DNA of 64,000 bases from Bacillus sp. FJAT-28004 (GCF_001280845.1 NZ_LGHP01000001.1:739905-803904), one strand, 5' to 3'; counted from the stretch's first letter, positions 1-8,937 are shown. Translations and numbers: made by a program. Notes: generated by a model from the letters alone, not told the origin.

Positions 1-132
1 GACGGCTCCTTCTCGCACTCAAATGTAATTACGATTGTTGATAAGGACGGTCAAATTCGCAAATGGATCGATGGCAGCAAAGAAGATTTGACGGCTGAAG
101 AAATCGTCGCTCAATTAAACAAAGTACTTTAA
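1..132 (+). CDS. C-terminal end of a SCO1/SenC-like protein (partial)
   Basis: Only the last 43 codons are in the window; the 5' part lies outside. The frame is open from base 1 and stops with TAA at 130-132. The visible piece reads FSHSNVITIVDKDGQIRKW and ends in a short helix. A histidine just before a beta strand that ends in a 'D-K-D-G-x-I' turn is the pattern at the end of SCO (copper chaperone for cytochrome oxidase) thioredoxin folds, where the histidine binds copper. A generic redoxin or AhpC/TSA protein is the main alternative because the CxxxC motif cannot be seen. Its stop overlaps the convergent toprim gene by 4 bases. Confidence 0.5.
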   Translation, partial: DGSFSHSNVITIVDKDGQIRKWIDGSKEDLTAEEIVAQLNKVL

Positions 133-500
133 AATTCATCTTTATTCCAAATAGAAGCGGGACTCTGCGCAGGGTACAGGATATGCGCATCGAGGCCCGC
201 TTTTTCTAATTGCTCAATTAAATATTCCTCTGGTGTATGCTCGACGCCCGAATAACCTCTGCGGGTATAAATATGCTCGGCATCTGGAAATACATCGCGA
301 AGCAAGAAGCGAATCCGTTTTCCCGAGGAATCATTGTCTGTAAAAATATAAGCTTGGCTCTTGCCGACCTGTTTGCTAAGCTTGTCCAATTGTTCGGAGC
401 CGGGCGTACCAAAAGTACAGAAGATCGGTACATCCTGCGCGAGCACGCGTTTTAGTCTTGCCTTATCATTTTTTCCTTCTACGATTATGGCTATATCCAT
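129..500 (-). CDS. Small toprim-domain protein (YusF/RNase M5-like)
   Basis: A 123-residue protein that is almost entirely a toprim fold. It opens with DIAIIVEGKNDKARL, the glutamate-bearing strand, and has a FTDNDSSGKRIR segment matching the second acidic toprim motif (D-x-D). Toprim domains bind Mg2+ in topoisomerases, primases, RNase M5 and OLD nucleases; stand-alone short versions of this length are common in Bacillales and their substrate is not settled. I prefer the ATG at 500 over the GTG nine bases upstream because GGGGTGA sits at normal distance from the ATG and would abut the GTG. The gene is monocistronic and convergent with the SCO-like fragment. Confidence 0.8.
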   Translation of the reverse strand: MDIAIIVEGKNDKARLKRVLAQDVPIFCTFGTPGSEQLDKLSKQVGKSQAYIFTDNDSSGKRIRFLLRDVFPDAEHIYTRRGYSGVEHTPEEYLIEQLEKAGLDAHILYPAQSPASIWNKDEF

Positions 501-608
501 CAAGGTCACCCCGAGTAGTGAAAATTAGAGTAGGAGCATGAAGCCCATGTATAGTTTACCACCAAATATCGATTTTACCGAGAGCGGGAATGATTGAAGT
601 TTCGTTCA

Positions 609-645
609 AAATGTAAAAACGGCCTGCAGTCTGCAGACCGTTTAT
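609..645 (-). terminator. Terminator after the YjcZ-type gene
   Basis: On the minus strand an AAACGG-x-CTGCAG stem pairs with CTGCAG-x-CCGTTT (one mismatch) and is followed by a T-rich tract. It lies about 10 bases after the stop of the small gene at 654-773. Confidence 0.7.
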
Positions 646-653
646 GATTTAAA

Positions 654-773
654 CTAATAGAGACAAGTACACGCTATGATTACGAGCAAGATAAACAGTA
701 CAAGGATGATGCCGAGGTTTGAGAAGCCGCCGTGCCCATAACCTTGATTTACGGAACCTACATTTCCAGACAT
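654..773 (-). CDS. YjcZ-family small sporulation membrane peptide
   Basis: A 39-residue ORF. The N-terminal half is Gly/Asn rich (MSGNVGSVNQGYGHGGFS) and the C-terminal half is one hydrophobic helix (LGIILVLFILLVIIACTCLY). This two-part layout and length match the YjcZ/YuzG-type peptides of Bacillus and Paenibacillus, which are found in spores and whose function is not defined. A GGGGTGA ribosome site lies 9 bases upstream of the ATG and a terminator follows at once, so it is a single-gene unit. It probably inserts in a forespore or coat-associated membrane; that location is inference from family knowledge. Confidence 0.8.
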   Translation of the reverse strand: MSGNVGSVNQGYGHGGFSNLGIILVLFILLVIIACTCLY

Positions 774-906
774 AAATAGAGTCACCCCGTTTCCTTTTGT
801 TAAAGCGATGATTGTAAACAGCTTAGGATCAGCCGATCTGACTACTCATCTGTCATAATACAGCATATGTCATGATGGGAAATTAGCCCTGTGCATATAC
901 CTATGC

Positions 907-2070
907 CTACGAAAAATGGGTGCGGGAGGAAAGTGAACGGGAAATGCGCAGTGGCAGCAGCGCGACAGCTATCATCAATGCAATAAACGCTATGTAGTAA
1001 GGTGAAATGTAGTTGCGAAGCTGTCCTGCCGCCATAGGTCCGATAAATGCGCCGACGGAGAAGGCGATGGATAATACGGAAAAGGTACGTCCATAACGCG
1101 CTCCGCCGCTAAGCTCAATTAACAATGTGGACAGTGCGGGCAAAATAACTCCTTTTGCCATACCGACAAACAGCAGCATTAATGCGAGAGGTGCCGGCAT
1201 ATCGGAGGCAATCCCAAAATAAATAATGGCAAGAATAAGCGAGCCCCATAATGTTCGCTGATAAGCGGATACTCGGTTTAGAAACAGCATGCTTAGTGTG
1301 ACGAGAGCGCCGATGCTGACAACGGAAAATAAAAGGCCAGTCGTCATCATCGCTTCCTGAGTTTTGGCAAGCAGAGGCAGCTCGAACGATAAGATCCCCT
1401 GCGCGCAGCTTAGCGCAACGGGAAGCAAGTAGACGAGCCAAGGGATAGGAACAGCTTGCTCAAGCGGCAGCTTCGTTTTCTTTTTCCCCTCTATACTTTC
1501 ATGTGGTGTTTGTTCGACTCTCTGGCGAACTTCTTTAATAAAGAACAGAGCGCAGACGGATGTAACGATCAATACCCATCCAAGCAGCGTAAAAGCGGTC
1601 GCAAATCCAATTTTTGCAACGAGATAGGCTCCTGCTGCTGGCGAGACGACTGCAGCCAGTGTATGAACGAGACCATTGCCAGCCATAAGTTTCCCTTGTT
1701 CCGTTCGATCACTCGTAATTCTGGCGAGCAATGATAGGCATGCCGGAGACAGAAATGCTAACACAAAACCGCTGATGGAGCGAAGCAAGAGCAGCTGCCA
1801 AGGGTTTGTCACATGCGATTGAAACAGGAGAATAATGCCGGCTGCCATAAGACTGAAGACGATAAATAATCTGCTGCCGTATCGGTCAACACCGAAGCCA
1901 GCGATAAGATTACCGGGCAAATGCGTAATGGAGTACATGCCCATCATAAGTCCGATAAAGGAAGGTGCTGCACCTAAAGAAATAGCAAAAGGTGTTAAAA
2001 TAGGGTATTGCGCGTGCAAATCAAAGAATGCGATAAACAAAAATAAATAAAGCCAAACCGCGGTTTTCAC
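907..2070 (-). CDS. Major facilitator superfamily transporter
   Basis: About 387 residues with twelve predicted hydrophobic segments and a charged central loop near residues 195-210. The N-terminal half contains 'GFGVDRYGSRLFIV', a version of the loop 2-3 MFS signature (G-x-x-x-D-R-x-G-x-R). It resembles drug-efflux MFS proteins of the 12-helix class, and a sugar or metabolite exporter cannot be excluded. The GTG at 2070 is the likely start: AGGAGGGG lies 7 bases upstream, whereas the in-frame TTG at 2091 would include the ribosome site in the coding region. The gene is divergent from the operon starting at 2233 and I see no adjacent regulator. Confidence 0.8.
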   Translation of the reverse strand: MKTAVWLYLFLFIAFFDLHAQYPILTPFAISLGAAPSFIGLMMGMYSITHLPGNLIAGFGVDRYGSRLFIVFSLMAAGIILLFQSHVTNPWQLLLLRSISGFVLAFLSPACLSLLARITSDRTEQGKLMAGNGLVHTLAAVVSPAAGAYLVAKIGFATAFTLLGWVLIVTSVCALFFIKEVRQRVEQTPHESIEGKKKTKLPLEQAVPIPWLVYLLPVALSCAQGILSFELPLLAKTQEAMMTTGLLFSVVSIGALVTLSMLFLNRVSAYQRTLWGSLILAIIYFGIASDMPAPLALMLLFVGMAKGVILPALSTLLIELSGGARYGRTFSVLSIAFSVGAFIGPMAAGQLRNYISPYYIAFIALMIAVALLPLRISRSLSSRTHFS

Positions 2071-2157
2071 AGGGCTGCCCCTCCTAGCCAATTACAATCT
2101 TATATACTTGTACGTTTAATTGGGACAGGATATGTCTGTCTAAAAAGGAAACGAGCG

Positions 2158-2186
2158 TTTACGCCCTATATTTAGTAGGTTATAAT
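2158..2186 (+). promoter_or_regulatory. SigA-type promoter for the 2233-3845 operon
   Basis: TTTACG (2158-2163) and TATAAT (2181-2186) are separated by exactly 17 bases. The predicted start of transcription is about 40 bases ahead of the TTG start at 2233. Confidence 0.6.
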
Positions 2187-2232
2187 ATTTTGTAATGGGA
2201 ATTTGTACGAGGTATAATGGAGGGGATCATAC

Positions 2233-2682
2233 TTGGACTTTTTGAATTTTTCGACCTATGATGTAGACACTTGGACAGCTTTTTTAAAAGAACATTGGCT
2301 CGTGCTTGTCATTGCGCTTATCTTGTTATTAATTATTATCCGCATCGTGAAGACTGTTGTGAAATGGGCACTCGTGGTGGCAATCGTGCTTGGTATTGTC
2401 GTTTATAGCGGCTACACTATGGATGATTTGAAAGAGATTGGCACTAAGGTTGCGGATACAGTAAAACAGGAAGCCGTTAATGCAATGGTAGGCGAAGCAA
2501 AGGATGCTACCTTCGTGACGAATGGAGATGGAACCTTTACAGTGAAAACCAAAAATGTAGAGCTTACCGGAGAGCCGGGCGCGAATGAGGTTGCCGTTTC
2601 ATTCCGCGGGACGGAGCTTGGCAAGTGGAAGCTTGATAGTACGATACAAACCTTCATCGACCAAGCGAAGCAGAACGGGTAA
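2233..2682 (+). CDS. Membrane-anchored protein of unknown function
   Basis: I do not recognise the family. The 149 residues begin with a short soluble stretch, then one or two hydrophobic helices (residues about 23-60, rich in Leu/Ile/Val), then an extracytoplasmic-looking domain with beta-strand character ('TFVTNGDGTFTVKTKNVELTG'). TTG at 2233 is the start because AATGGAGGGGATC precedes it at normal spacing and no ATG is available. Its TAA overlaps the next ATG (TAATG), so it is translationally coupled to the transglutaminase-like gene and the two probably act together at the membrane. Confidence 0.7.
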   Translation: MDFLNFSTYDVDTWTAFLKEHWLVLVIALILLLIIIRIVKTVVKWALVVAIVLGIVVYSGYTMDDLKEIGTKVADTVKQEAVNAMVGEAKDATFVTNGDGTFTVKTKNVELTGEPGANEVAVSFRGTELGKWKLDSTIQTFIDQAKQNG

Positions 2683-3845
2683 TGCCGATGACGAACTGGG
2701 ATCATTTATTTAGAGAGCTGGAGCCTATTGCTTTCATTGTGCTTCTATTGCTGTTTGGCTCTCTTATACAGGGGATGAGGAGAGGCGCATCGGGATCTGC
2801 GAGGCGTCTTTTCTTTTTTGTTTGGGAAGGTGTAGCTGTTATCGTTTGTTTGGTACTGGCAGCAAAGCTTACGAATACATTGTCACCAGCCTTAGCAGAG
2901 TGGATGACAAGCAAGGTGAAGGTTCCTCTTCATGACCTCAGCGGTGTGGAGCAAGCATGGTACACACTGCTTACGAGCTTGAGGGATTTTGCGCTGCTGC
3001 GCTATGGCGTCTTGTTCCTGCTCAGTTATTTGCTGCTGCGGGCATTGGCAGCTTTTGTAGAGCCTTTGCTGGAACGTACAATAGAAGGAGTTCTGCGGAG
3101 CGGCAAGGAAGAACCTATTGCTCACTTGCAAGGCAGGCGAGGTGCAAGCCGTGTTATAGGGGCTTTAATAGGTGCTGCTCACGGGGCTGGACGTTCATTT
3201 GTATTCGTTGTTCTATTGTTCGTTTATGTGTCTCTTGTGCCAAATGGCTGGTATGTCGACAAAATTTCCGAATCTATGGTGTATACCAAAGCGGCTTCGT
3301 GGCTGAGTCCAGTTGCTGGAGATGTTCTAGCAGGACAAGGGCCCGTGCTTGCTCAAGCGGTAGAAGCACAGTTCAAACAAATTTTACAACGTAAGTATGA
3401 GATTATTGATTACGCCATCCCAGCGGAAATTGAGCAAGCTGCTCTTTATGTGACCAAGGATGCGCAAACGAATGAGGATAAGGCGAGAAAGCTATACGAC
3501 TTTCTTGGAACAAGAATTGCTTATGATTATGACAAAGCTCGGAATTATGAAGAGCAGGGTATTTGGAAGGAACAGACACCTCCCGAGACATTTGATACGC
3601 GAAAAGGCGTATGTATAGATATAGCTCGTTTATATGCCGTAATGGCTAGGTCAGCAGGCCTTGAGGTGCGAGTTGTCACAGGTATGGGAGCAGACGGCCA
3701 GGGAGGATATGGTCCGCATGCATGGAATGAAGTGCGAATCGGTGAAGGTGATGATAGCTGGATTCCGCTGGATGCCACTTGGGCCAACACCGGAGATTGG
3801 TTTAACCCGCCGGCATTTGACGATACTCACATTCGCGATGTTTAG
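2682..3845 (+). CDS. Membrane protein with transglutaminase-like domain
   Basis: The N-terminal 190 residues hold about four or five membrane helices; the C-terminal part is a transglutaminase/protease-like fold. The catalytic triad is visible: Cys311 in 'RKGVCIDIA', His346 in 'GPHAWNEV' and Asp364 in 'WIPLDATW'. Proteins of this fold in Gram-positive bacteria act as cysteine peptidases or crosslinkers at the envelope. The domain is probably outside the cytoplasm. The start overlaps the stop of the preceding gene; the second ATG at 2688 is equally possible. Downstream lies a penicillin-binding protein 31 bases away in the same direction, which suits a cell-wall role (inference). Confidence 0.8.
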   Translation: MPMTNWDHLFRELEPIAFIVLLLLFGSLIQGMRRGASGSARRLFFFVWEGVAVIVCLVLAAKLTNTLSPALAEWMTSKVKVPLHDLSGVEQAWYTLLTSLRDFALLRYGVLFLLSYLLLRALAAFVEPLLERTIEGVLRSGKEEPIAHLQGRRGASRVIGALIGAAHGAGRSFVFVVLLFVYVSLVPNGWYVDKISESMVYTKAASWLSPVAGDVLAGQGPVLAQAVEAQFKQILQRKYEIIDYAIPAEIEQAALYVTKDAQTNEDKARKLYDFLGTRIAYDYDKARNYEEQGIWKEQTPPETFDTRKGVCIDIARLYAVMARSAGLEVRVVTGMGADGQGGYGPHAWNEVRIGEGDDSWIPLDATWANTGDWFNPPAFDDTHIRDV

Positions 3846-3876
3846 CACATGAGAGAAGGATATGAGGTGATTAAAC

Positions 3877-5988
3877 ATGCAAGATGATCCGCAAAAAAGG
3901 GAAATTATAAATCGACGTCATTTTTCGTTTCGCTTGAATTTATTCTTCTTTATTACGTTCGCATTGTTTAGTATATTAATCGTAAGATTAGCCATTTTGC
4001 AATTTGTGGAGGGGCCAATACTTAGCGCTGAAGGGATCGGCAAAAGTACACGAAGCGTGAAGATTCCGCCGATAAGGGGCAATATTTACGATTCTACAGG
4101 TCATGCGATTGCCTATTCGACATCGACCCAGTCCATCTACTTTACGATTCAGCCTGAGCTTAAGCTTGAGAAAGCGACTGCTAGTGCAAAAGAGATGGCG
4201 CAGAAACTTTTTGAAATATTTACGGAGCTTGGCAATCCTGCCAAAGCGATGACGGTTGACGACATTATTCGCCAGATGGATCTTGATTTTAAACGGAATA
4301 ACATCTCGACCCCAAGGAGGATCAAATCCGGCCTTACGAATGAAGAGATTGCTTATTTCATGGAAAACCGCACAGCATTCAAAGGTGTAGATATCATGGA
4401 GGAAAGCGTCCGGAACTATGACACGGATTCGATTGCGGTGCAGCTCGTTGGGTATTTAAAGAAGTTTAATACGGTTCGTGAGAACGTGGATTTTTACAAG
4501 GAAAAGACGACAGAGGAAGATCCGACTCTGAGATATTTGGATGAGGAGGATGTTGGCTTCGACGGTCTTGAACGGATGTATCAGGATGTGCTGCGCGGCA
4601 AAAATGGTTTAAAAACATATCCGGTTAATAATGCTGAACGTATTATTGGACCCATGCAAATTACGAACCCTACAAAGGGGTCCGATCTTTATTTAACCAT
4701 TAACAAAAACGTACAATTAAAAACGGAAACGGCAATTATGGATCAGCTCAAAAAAATATCAACGTCTACGAACAAATATGAGCGTGCCAAATATGCACAA
4801 ACCGGATTCGCGGTAGCAATGGAAGTAGATACGGGGAAAATCGTGGCGATGGCGAGTATGCCGGATTATGATTCCAATATATGGTCAGGCGGTCGCATTA
4901 GTAAAGAGGATTACGAAAACTTCCAAAACATATTATCCAACGGTACGATTCGAACGGTTTTTGGCAAGTATTCCGAAGAGGAGCGCAATGAGCATCCTTC
5001 TTCTATCCTTCCCTCGGGTTCTGTATTGAAGCCATTATCCGTTCTTGTTGGATTGAACGAGAAATTGTTTAAGACGTCAAGTACTTATTTAGATAATGGG
5101 AGATTCTCGTATGGTAGAGCAGGGTACGAGACCTATATCCGTAACTCCCAATTCAAATCGTATGGCTACATTGATGGAGCCCAAGCTATTCAACATTCTT
5201 CCAATACGTTTATGGCAGCTATGGTTGGGGATAAGCTTTATAGAAGAGACCCGAAAAATGGCAAGAGCGGCGTAGAAATTTGGGACGAATACATGAAGCA
5301 ATTTGGTCTTGGTGTACTGACGGAAAGCGGCTTGCCTAACGAAACGAAGGGCATTATTGAGTACTTTAATGAGGCGAAAAACGCCAGTTCGCAGTCAGCG
5401 CTTGTTCAAGCCTCCTTCGGTCAACAAGGTCGTTATACAACCTTGCAGCTTGCACAATATACCGCAATGCTTGCCAATCGCGGCAAACGGATGAAGCCGC
5501 AATTTGTTAACGAAATTAAAGATTCAGATGGCAATGTCATTCAAGGATATACGCCTGAGATTTTGAATGAAGTAAAATATCCGATTGAATATTGGAAAGA
5601 AATTGAGCTAGGCATGTCGAAGGTTAACTCGCAAGGTTTTGAAGGTGTGGATTACACCTATAATCGGAAGACGGGAACCTCGCAGCAATCTGTGAAGGGC
5701 CGGACTGCAGAAAATGCGGTGTTTATCGCTTATGCACCAGCTGATAAGCCAAAGCTTGCTGTAGCTGTTGTTGTACCTGATGGTGGTTTCGGGAGTTACG
5801 GAGCATCACCAATCGCGCGTAAAATTTTCGATGCTTACGACGAAGAGATTGGTTTGTACGGTGTGCCTAAGAAGAAGACACCAGTTACGAATGATGCTGC
5901 GAATAATACTGCTGATAATACTGCTGATAATACTGCTGATAATACTGCAGCGAATAATACTGCTGCAGGGGCAGGAACGAACGAATAA
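3877..5988 (+). CDS. Class B penicillin-binding protein (PBP2-type transpeptidase)
   Basis: 703 residues: a short cytoplasmic N-terminus, one membrane anchor (about residues 20-40), a dimerisation domain starting at 'IPPIRGNIYDSTG', and a transpeptidase domain. The three active-site motifs are intact: S382-V-L-K385, S441-S-N443 and K598-T-G600. It crosslinks peptidoglycan stem peptides on the outer face of the membrane. It belongs with PbpA/PBP2-like enzymes rather than the bifunctional class A group because there is no glycosyltransferase domain. The tail (residues 677 onward) is a low-complexity Asn-Thr-Ala-Asp repeat. GAGGTGA is well placed before the ATG, and a terminator follows at 6009. 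Confidence 0.9.
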   Translation: MQDDPQKREIINRRHFSFRLNLFFFITFALFSILIVRLAILQFVEGPILSAEGIGKSTRSVKIPPIRGNIYDSTGHAIAYSTSTQSIYFTIQPELKLEKATASAKEMAQKLFEIFTELGNPAKAMTVDDIIRQMDLDFKRNNISTPRRIKSGLTNEEIAYFMENRTAFKGVDIMEESVRNYDTDSIAVQLVGYLKKFNTVRENVDFYKEKTTEEDPTLRYLDEEDVGFDGLERMYQDVLRGKNGLKTYPVNNAERIIGPMQITNPTKGSDLYLTINKNVQLKTETAIMDQLKKISTSTNKYERAKYAQTGFAVAMEVDTGKIVAMASMPDYDSNIWSGGRISKEDYENFQNILSNGTIRTVFGKYSEEERNEHPSSILPSGSVLKPLSVLVGLNEKLFKTSSTYLDNGRFSYGRAGYETYIRNSQFKSYGYIDGAQAIQHSSNTFMAAMVGDKLYRRDPKNGKSGVEIWDEYMKQFGLGVLTESGLPNETKGIIEYFNEAKNASSQSALVQASFGQQGRYTTLQLAQYTAMLANRGKRMKPQFVNEIKDSDGNVIQGYTPEILNEVKYPIEYWKEIELGMSKVNSQGFEGVDYTYNRKTGTSQQSVKGRTAENAVFIAYAPADKPKLAVAVVVPDGGFGSYGASPIARKIFDAYDEEIGLYGVPKKKTPVTNDAANNTADNTADNTADNTAANNTAAGAGTNE
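5905..5967 (+). repeat. 12-bp tandem repeat encoding the N-T-A-D tail of the PBP
   Basis: AATACTGCTGAT occurs three times without change (5905-5940) and is followed by two altered copies to 5967. It keeps the frame and encodes a hydrophilic NTAD repeat at the C-terminus. Confidence 0.85.
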
Positions 5989-6008
5989 TTGACAAAAACC
6001 ATTTTGTA

Positions 6009-6048
6009 AGGCAGGTTGGAGCATCCGCTCCGATCTGCCTTTTTTTTT
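6009..6048 (+). terminator. Terminator after the penicillin-binding protein
   Basis: GGCAG and GGAGC stem segments pair with GCTCC and CTGCC and are followed by nine T residues. Confidence 0.9.
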
Positions 6049-6076
6049 ATTGGCAGAGCATCATTCAAAATAAATG

Positions 6077-6130
6077 TTGCACTAGAGCAACTTTTTTGTA
6101 TATAATTAAAAAAAAGGCATTAGGTAAACT
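6077..6130 (+). promoter_or_regulatory. Promoter with MntR-like operator for the metal ABC operon
   Basis: TTGCAC (6077-6082) and TATAAT (6101-6106) are 18 bases apart. AGGCATTAGGTAAACT (6115-6130) lies just downstream of the -10, over the expected start of transcription. It matches the remembered Bacillus MntR box (TTTGCCTTAAGGAAACT) at about 11 of 15 central positions. This position suits repression by Mn2+-loaded MntR. Confidence 0.5.
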
Positions 6131-6193
6131 AAGATTCATAAGGGCAAACTATATTGCATATTAAAAATGATAGGGATGGAGGAGATATCAGTT

Positions 6194-7153
6194 ATGAATA
6201 AAGCGTACAAGACGAATTCTGCTCTTCGCAGATTCATTATGACTCTTATTTTTTTGACGGTGGCGGCAATGATGGTATCAGCCTGCGGGCAGGAAGAGGT
6301 GTCTGACGGGAGCGGCAAGCTGAAGATTACAACGACTACGGGAATGATAGCGGATATTGCTCAGCAGGTAGGCGGCGAGTTTGTGGAAGTGAGCGGACTG
6401 ATGGGTGCAGGAATCGATCCCCATCTATACAAAGCGTCGCAAGGTGATGTGAGCAAGCTGGACAATGCGGACCTTATTTTTTATAACGGCTTGCATCTAG
6501 AGGGGAAAATGGGCGAGTTGTTCGAGAAGCTGGAGAAGCGCAAGCCAACAATTGCCATCTCGAAGTATCTGAAGGAAGATCAGCTGCATTCTGCACCTGG
6601 GCAAGGTGCCGGCATGCATGATCCGCACATCTGGTTTAATGTAAAGCTTTGGATTTCTGCTACAGAAGTCGTTCGCGATACTTTGGTGGAGAAGGATCCT
6701 ACCCATGCCGACGACTACAAAGAGCATGCGGCAGCTTACATCAAGCAGCTTGAGGAGCTGGATACTTATGCGAAGGAGCAAATCGCCCTTCTTCCAGAGG
6801 CCAATCGTATTCTTGTAACTGCACACGATGCATTTGGATATTTTGGTGAAGCATACGGTCTAACTGTCACGGGTTTGCAAGGTATGAATACGATGTCTGA
6901 GTACGGCTCGAAGGATGTCAGTAAGCTGCGCGACTACTTAGTTGAGAAGAAAATAAAAGCTGTTTTTATCGAATCCAGCGTTCCGAAAAAATCGATTGAG
7001 TCGGTCATAGAAGGAGCAAAGAGCTTAGGCCATGAGGTGGTGATTGGCGGAGAGCTTTACTCTGACGCAATGGGAGATGCCGGTACAGTTGAAGGAACGT
7101 ATATCGGTATGGTTAAGCATAACGTGGATACGATAGTAGCCGCATTGAAATAA
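6194..7153 (+). CDS. mntA: Metal ABC transporter substrate-binding lipoprotein
   Basis: Cluster A-1 (TroA/PsaA/ZnuA-type) metal-binding protein. The signal peptide ends in the lipobox V-S-A-C with lipidated Cys31. Metal ligands expected of the family are visible as His in 'GIDPHLYK', His in 'MHDPHIWF', Glu in 'AVFIESS' and Asp in 'LYSDAMG'. A His-His-Glu-Asp set is typical of Mn-binding PsaA/MntC-like proteins, and the His-rich loop of zinc binders is absent. The ATG at 6194 has GGAGGAG upstream; the earlier in-frame ATGs would place that ribosome site inside the gene. It is the first gene of a four-gene importer operon preceded by a likely MntR box. Confidence 0.9.
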   Translation: MNKAYKTNSALRRFIMTLIFLTVAAMMVSACGQEEVSDGSGKLKITTTTGMIADIAQQVGGEFVEVSGLMGAGIDPHLYKASQGDVSKLDNADLIFYNGLHLEGKMGELFEKLEKRKPTIAISKYLKEDQLHSAPGQGAGMHDPHIWFNVKLWISATEVVRDTLVEKDPTHADDYKEHAAAYIKQLEELDTYAKEQIALLPEANRILVTAHDAFGYFGEAYGLTVTGLQGMNTMSEYGSKDVSKLRDYLVEKKIKAVFIESSVPKKSIESVIEGAKSLGHEVVIGGELYSDAMGDAGTVEGTYIGMVKHNVDTIVAALK

Positions 7154-7185
7154 CATAAAAAAGGCAAGGAAAGTGAGTGATAGAT

Positions 7186-7992
7186 ATGAACTATTCTCAA
7201 ACTGCAGCCAAGCAAAATAGGAATCAACTTGCTCCGCTTACGATCAAGGGATTAAGTGTTGCTTATCAGAAGAAACCAGTGCTTCGGAACGTGTCGTTCG
7301 AAGTAACTGAGGGTGAGCTAGTCGGTGTAATCGGGCCCAATGGCGCCGGTAAATCGACATTGATGAAGGCGGCTCTTGGCCTCATACCGAGCATTAGCGG
7401 AGAAGTGCTAGTGTATGGGAAGTCCTATAAGCAGCAGCGGAAAATGATCGGTTATGTCCCGCAGCGAGAGTCGGTCGATTGGGATTTTCCGACGAATGCG
7501 CTTGATGTTGTACTCATGGGCCGTTATGGTCATTTAGGCTGGTTCCGTCGTCCAAGCGCGAAGGATAAGGCTATCGCGATGGAGTGCCTGAACAAGGTTG
7601 GTATGGCCGATTATGCGGGCAGACAAATCAGTCAGCTCTCTGGCGGACAGCAACAGCGTGTGTTCCTTGCACGCGCGCTGGCACAGGATGCAAAGCTGTA
7701 CTTTATGGATGAACCGTTTGCAGGCGTAGACGCGGCTACAGAGAAAGCGATTATCACATTGCTACAGGAGCTGAAGCTGCAAGGGAAAACGGTCATCGTT
7801 GTCCATCATGATCTAGCGACCGTGCAAGATTATTTCGACTCCGTGCTGCTTCTGAATGTAGAGCTTCAGGCATTTGGCAAAACAGAGAAAACCTTTACAC
7901 AGGAGCAATTACAACGTACTTACGGCGGCAGACTGGCCTTTCTTGATCGCAGCATGCAGTCTCCGTCACGTTTTGACGGAAAGGGTGAGTAA
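7186..7992 (+). CDS. mntB: Metal ABC transporter ATP-binding protein
   Basis: 268 residues with a complete ABC ATPase set: Walker A 'GPNGAGKST', Q-loop '[12 protein letters not shown]', signature 'LSGGQQQR', Walker B 'LYFMDEP' and H-loop 'VVHHD'. The 'W-D-F-P' after the Q-loop is typical of the Mn/Zn (MntB/ZnuC) subfamily. It powers uptake through the two permeases downstream. I take the ATG at 7186; an in-frame GTG nine bases upstream overlaps the purine-rich ribosome site. It starts 32 bases after the binding-protein gene and ends 3 bases before the first permease. Confidence 0.92.
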   Translation: MNYSQTAAKQNRNQLAPLTIKGLSVAYQKKPVLRNVSFEVTEGELVGVIGPNGAGKSTLMKAALGLIPSISGEVLVYGKSYKQQRKMIGYVPQRESVDWDFPTNALDVVLMGRYGHLGWFRRPSAKDKAIAMECLNKVGMADYAGRQISQLSGGQQQRVFLARALAQDAKLYFMDEPFAGVDAATEKAIITLLQELKLQGKTVIVVHHDLATVQDYFDSVLLLNVELQAFGKTEKTFTQEQLQRTYGGRLAFLDRSMQSPSRFDGKGE

Positions 7993-7995
7993 TTC

Positions 7996-8937
7996 ATGGA
8001 TAGAATATGGACGATGCTGTCCGATCCGAATATGCAATGGATATTTCTCGGCTGTACGATGCTTGGCTTAAGCAGCGGAGTGATTGGTTGCTTCTCGTAT
8101 CTTAGAAAACAAAGCTTAATGGGCGATACTTTAGCTCATGCAGCATTGCCAGGCATATGCATCGCATTTATGCTTACTGGCGTTAAATCAATTGGACTAT
8201 TTCTCATTGGAGCTGGCATAGCTGGCCTTATTGCAACGTTTGGCATTGGATACATTACTCGAAACTCCAAGCTTAAGCAGGATGCGGCGATGGGGATCGT
8301 ATTGTCAGGATTTTTTGGCCTCGGTATCGTGCTGCTCACACTAATTCAGCATGGCAGCTATGGCAATCAAGCTGGCTTGGATAAGTTTTTGTTCGGGCAG
8401 GCGGCTTCAATGATTGCATCTGACGTTATAACGATGACAGTCGTATGTGTGTCTCTTATTACGGTGTGCACGCTGCTCTTTAAGCAGTTTAAAATTATTT
8501 CTTTTGATCCCGGGTTTGCTAGAGGCATCGGGTATCCAGTTGCCTTTCTTGAGCAGCTGCTCATGCTTCTGATCGTAGTCGCTGTCGTAGCAGGCATACA
8601 GGCGGTAGGTGTCGTACTGGTAGCTGCATTGCTGATTACGCCGGCTGTATCAGCTAGATACTGGACGGATCGCCTTGGGCTCATGGTTGTATTGTCAGGC
8701 ATATTCGGTGCAATCAGCGGCGCAGCAGGCACTTGGATTAGTGCTTCGGTATCTAATTTGCCTACGGGTCCCGTAACGGTGCTTGCTGCCACACTTCTCT
8801 TCTGCATTTCAATACTATTTGGTCCGCAGCGCGGATTACTAGCAAAACGACTGCTTCGCCAAAAAGTGAAGCAGCGCTTCAATCGTGACACAGAGCCGCT
8901 TCTCGAGGGCCATGTGAAGAAGGAGGCGGCTTTATGA
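7996..8937 (+). CDS. mntC: Metal ABC transporter permease (first)
   Basis: ABC-3 family permease, 313 residues, eight or nine hydrophobic helices. Family landmarks include 'GDTLAHAALPGI' near residue 42 and the coupling region 'FKIISFDPGFARGIGYPV' that contacts the ATPase. It is slightly longer than the second permease because of a charged C-terminal tail. Its last codons overlap the next start (ATGA), so the two permeases are translationally coupled and probably form a heterodimer in the membrane. Having two different permeases is a feature of the B. subtilis MntABCD-type systems. Confidence 0.9.
   Translation: MDRIWTMLSDPNMQWIFLGCTMLGLSSGVIGCFSYLRKQSLMGDTLAHAALPGICIAFMLTGVKSIGLFLIGAGIAGLIATFGIGYITRNSKLKQDAAMGIVLSGFFGLGIVLLTLIQHGSYGNQAGLDKFLFGQAASMIASDVITMTVVCVSLITVCTLLFKQFKIISFDPGFARGIGYPVAFLEQLLMLLIVVAVVAGIQAVGVVLVAALLITPAVSARYWTDRLGLMVVLSGIFGAISGAAGTWISASVSNLPTGPVTVLAATLLFCISILFGPQRGLLAKRLLRQKVKQRFNRDTEPLLEGHVKKEAAL

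Noticed and set aside
2957..3394. 145-codon plus-strand frame
   Set aside because: Out of frame within the transglutaminase-like gene, whose catalytic motifs are intact.
5905..5967. Regular short repeats considered as a CRISPR-like array
   Set aside because: Tandem 12-bp units without spacers, in frame inside a coding region.
5806..6068. Minus-strand Ile/Ser- or Val/Leu-repeat frames
   Set aside because: They are the complement of the NTAD repeat at the end of the PBP gene.
8367..8891. 174-codon minus-strand frame
   Set aside because: Antisense to a permease gene; Thr/Ala-rich translation typical of a complement of membrane-helix codons.
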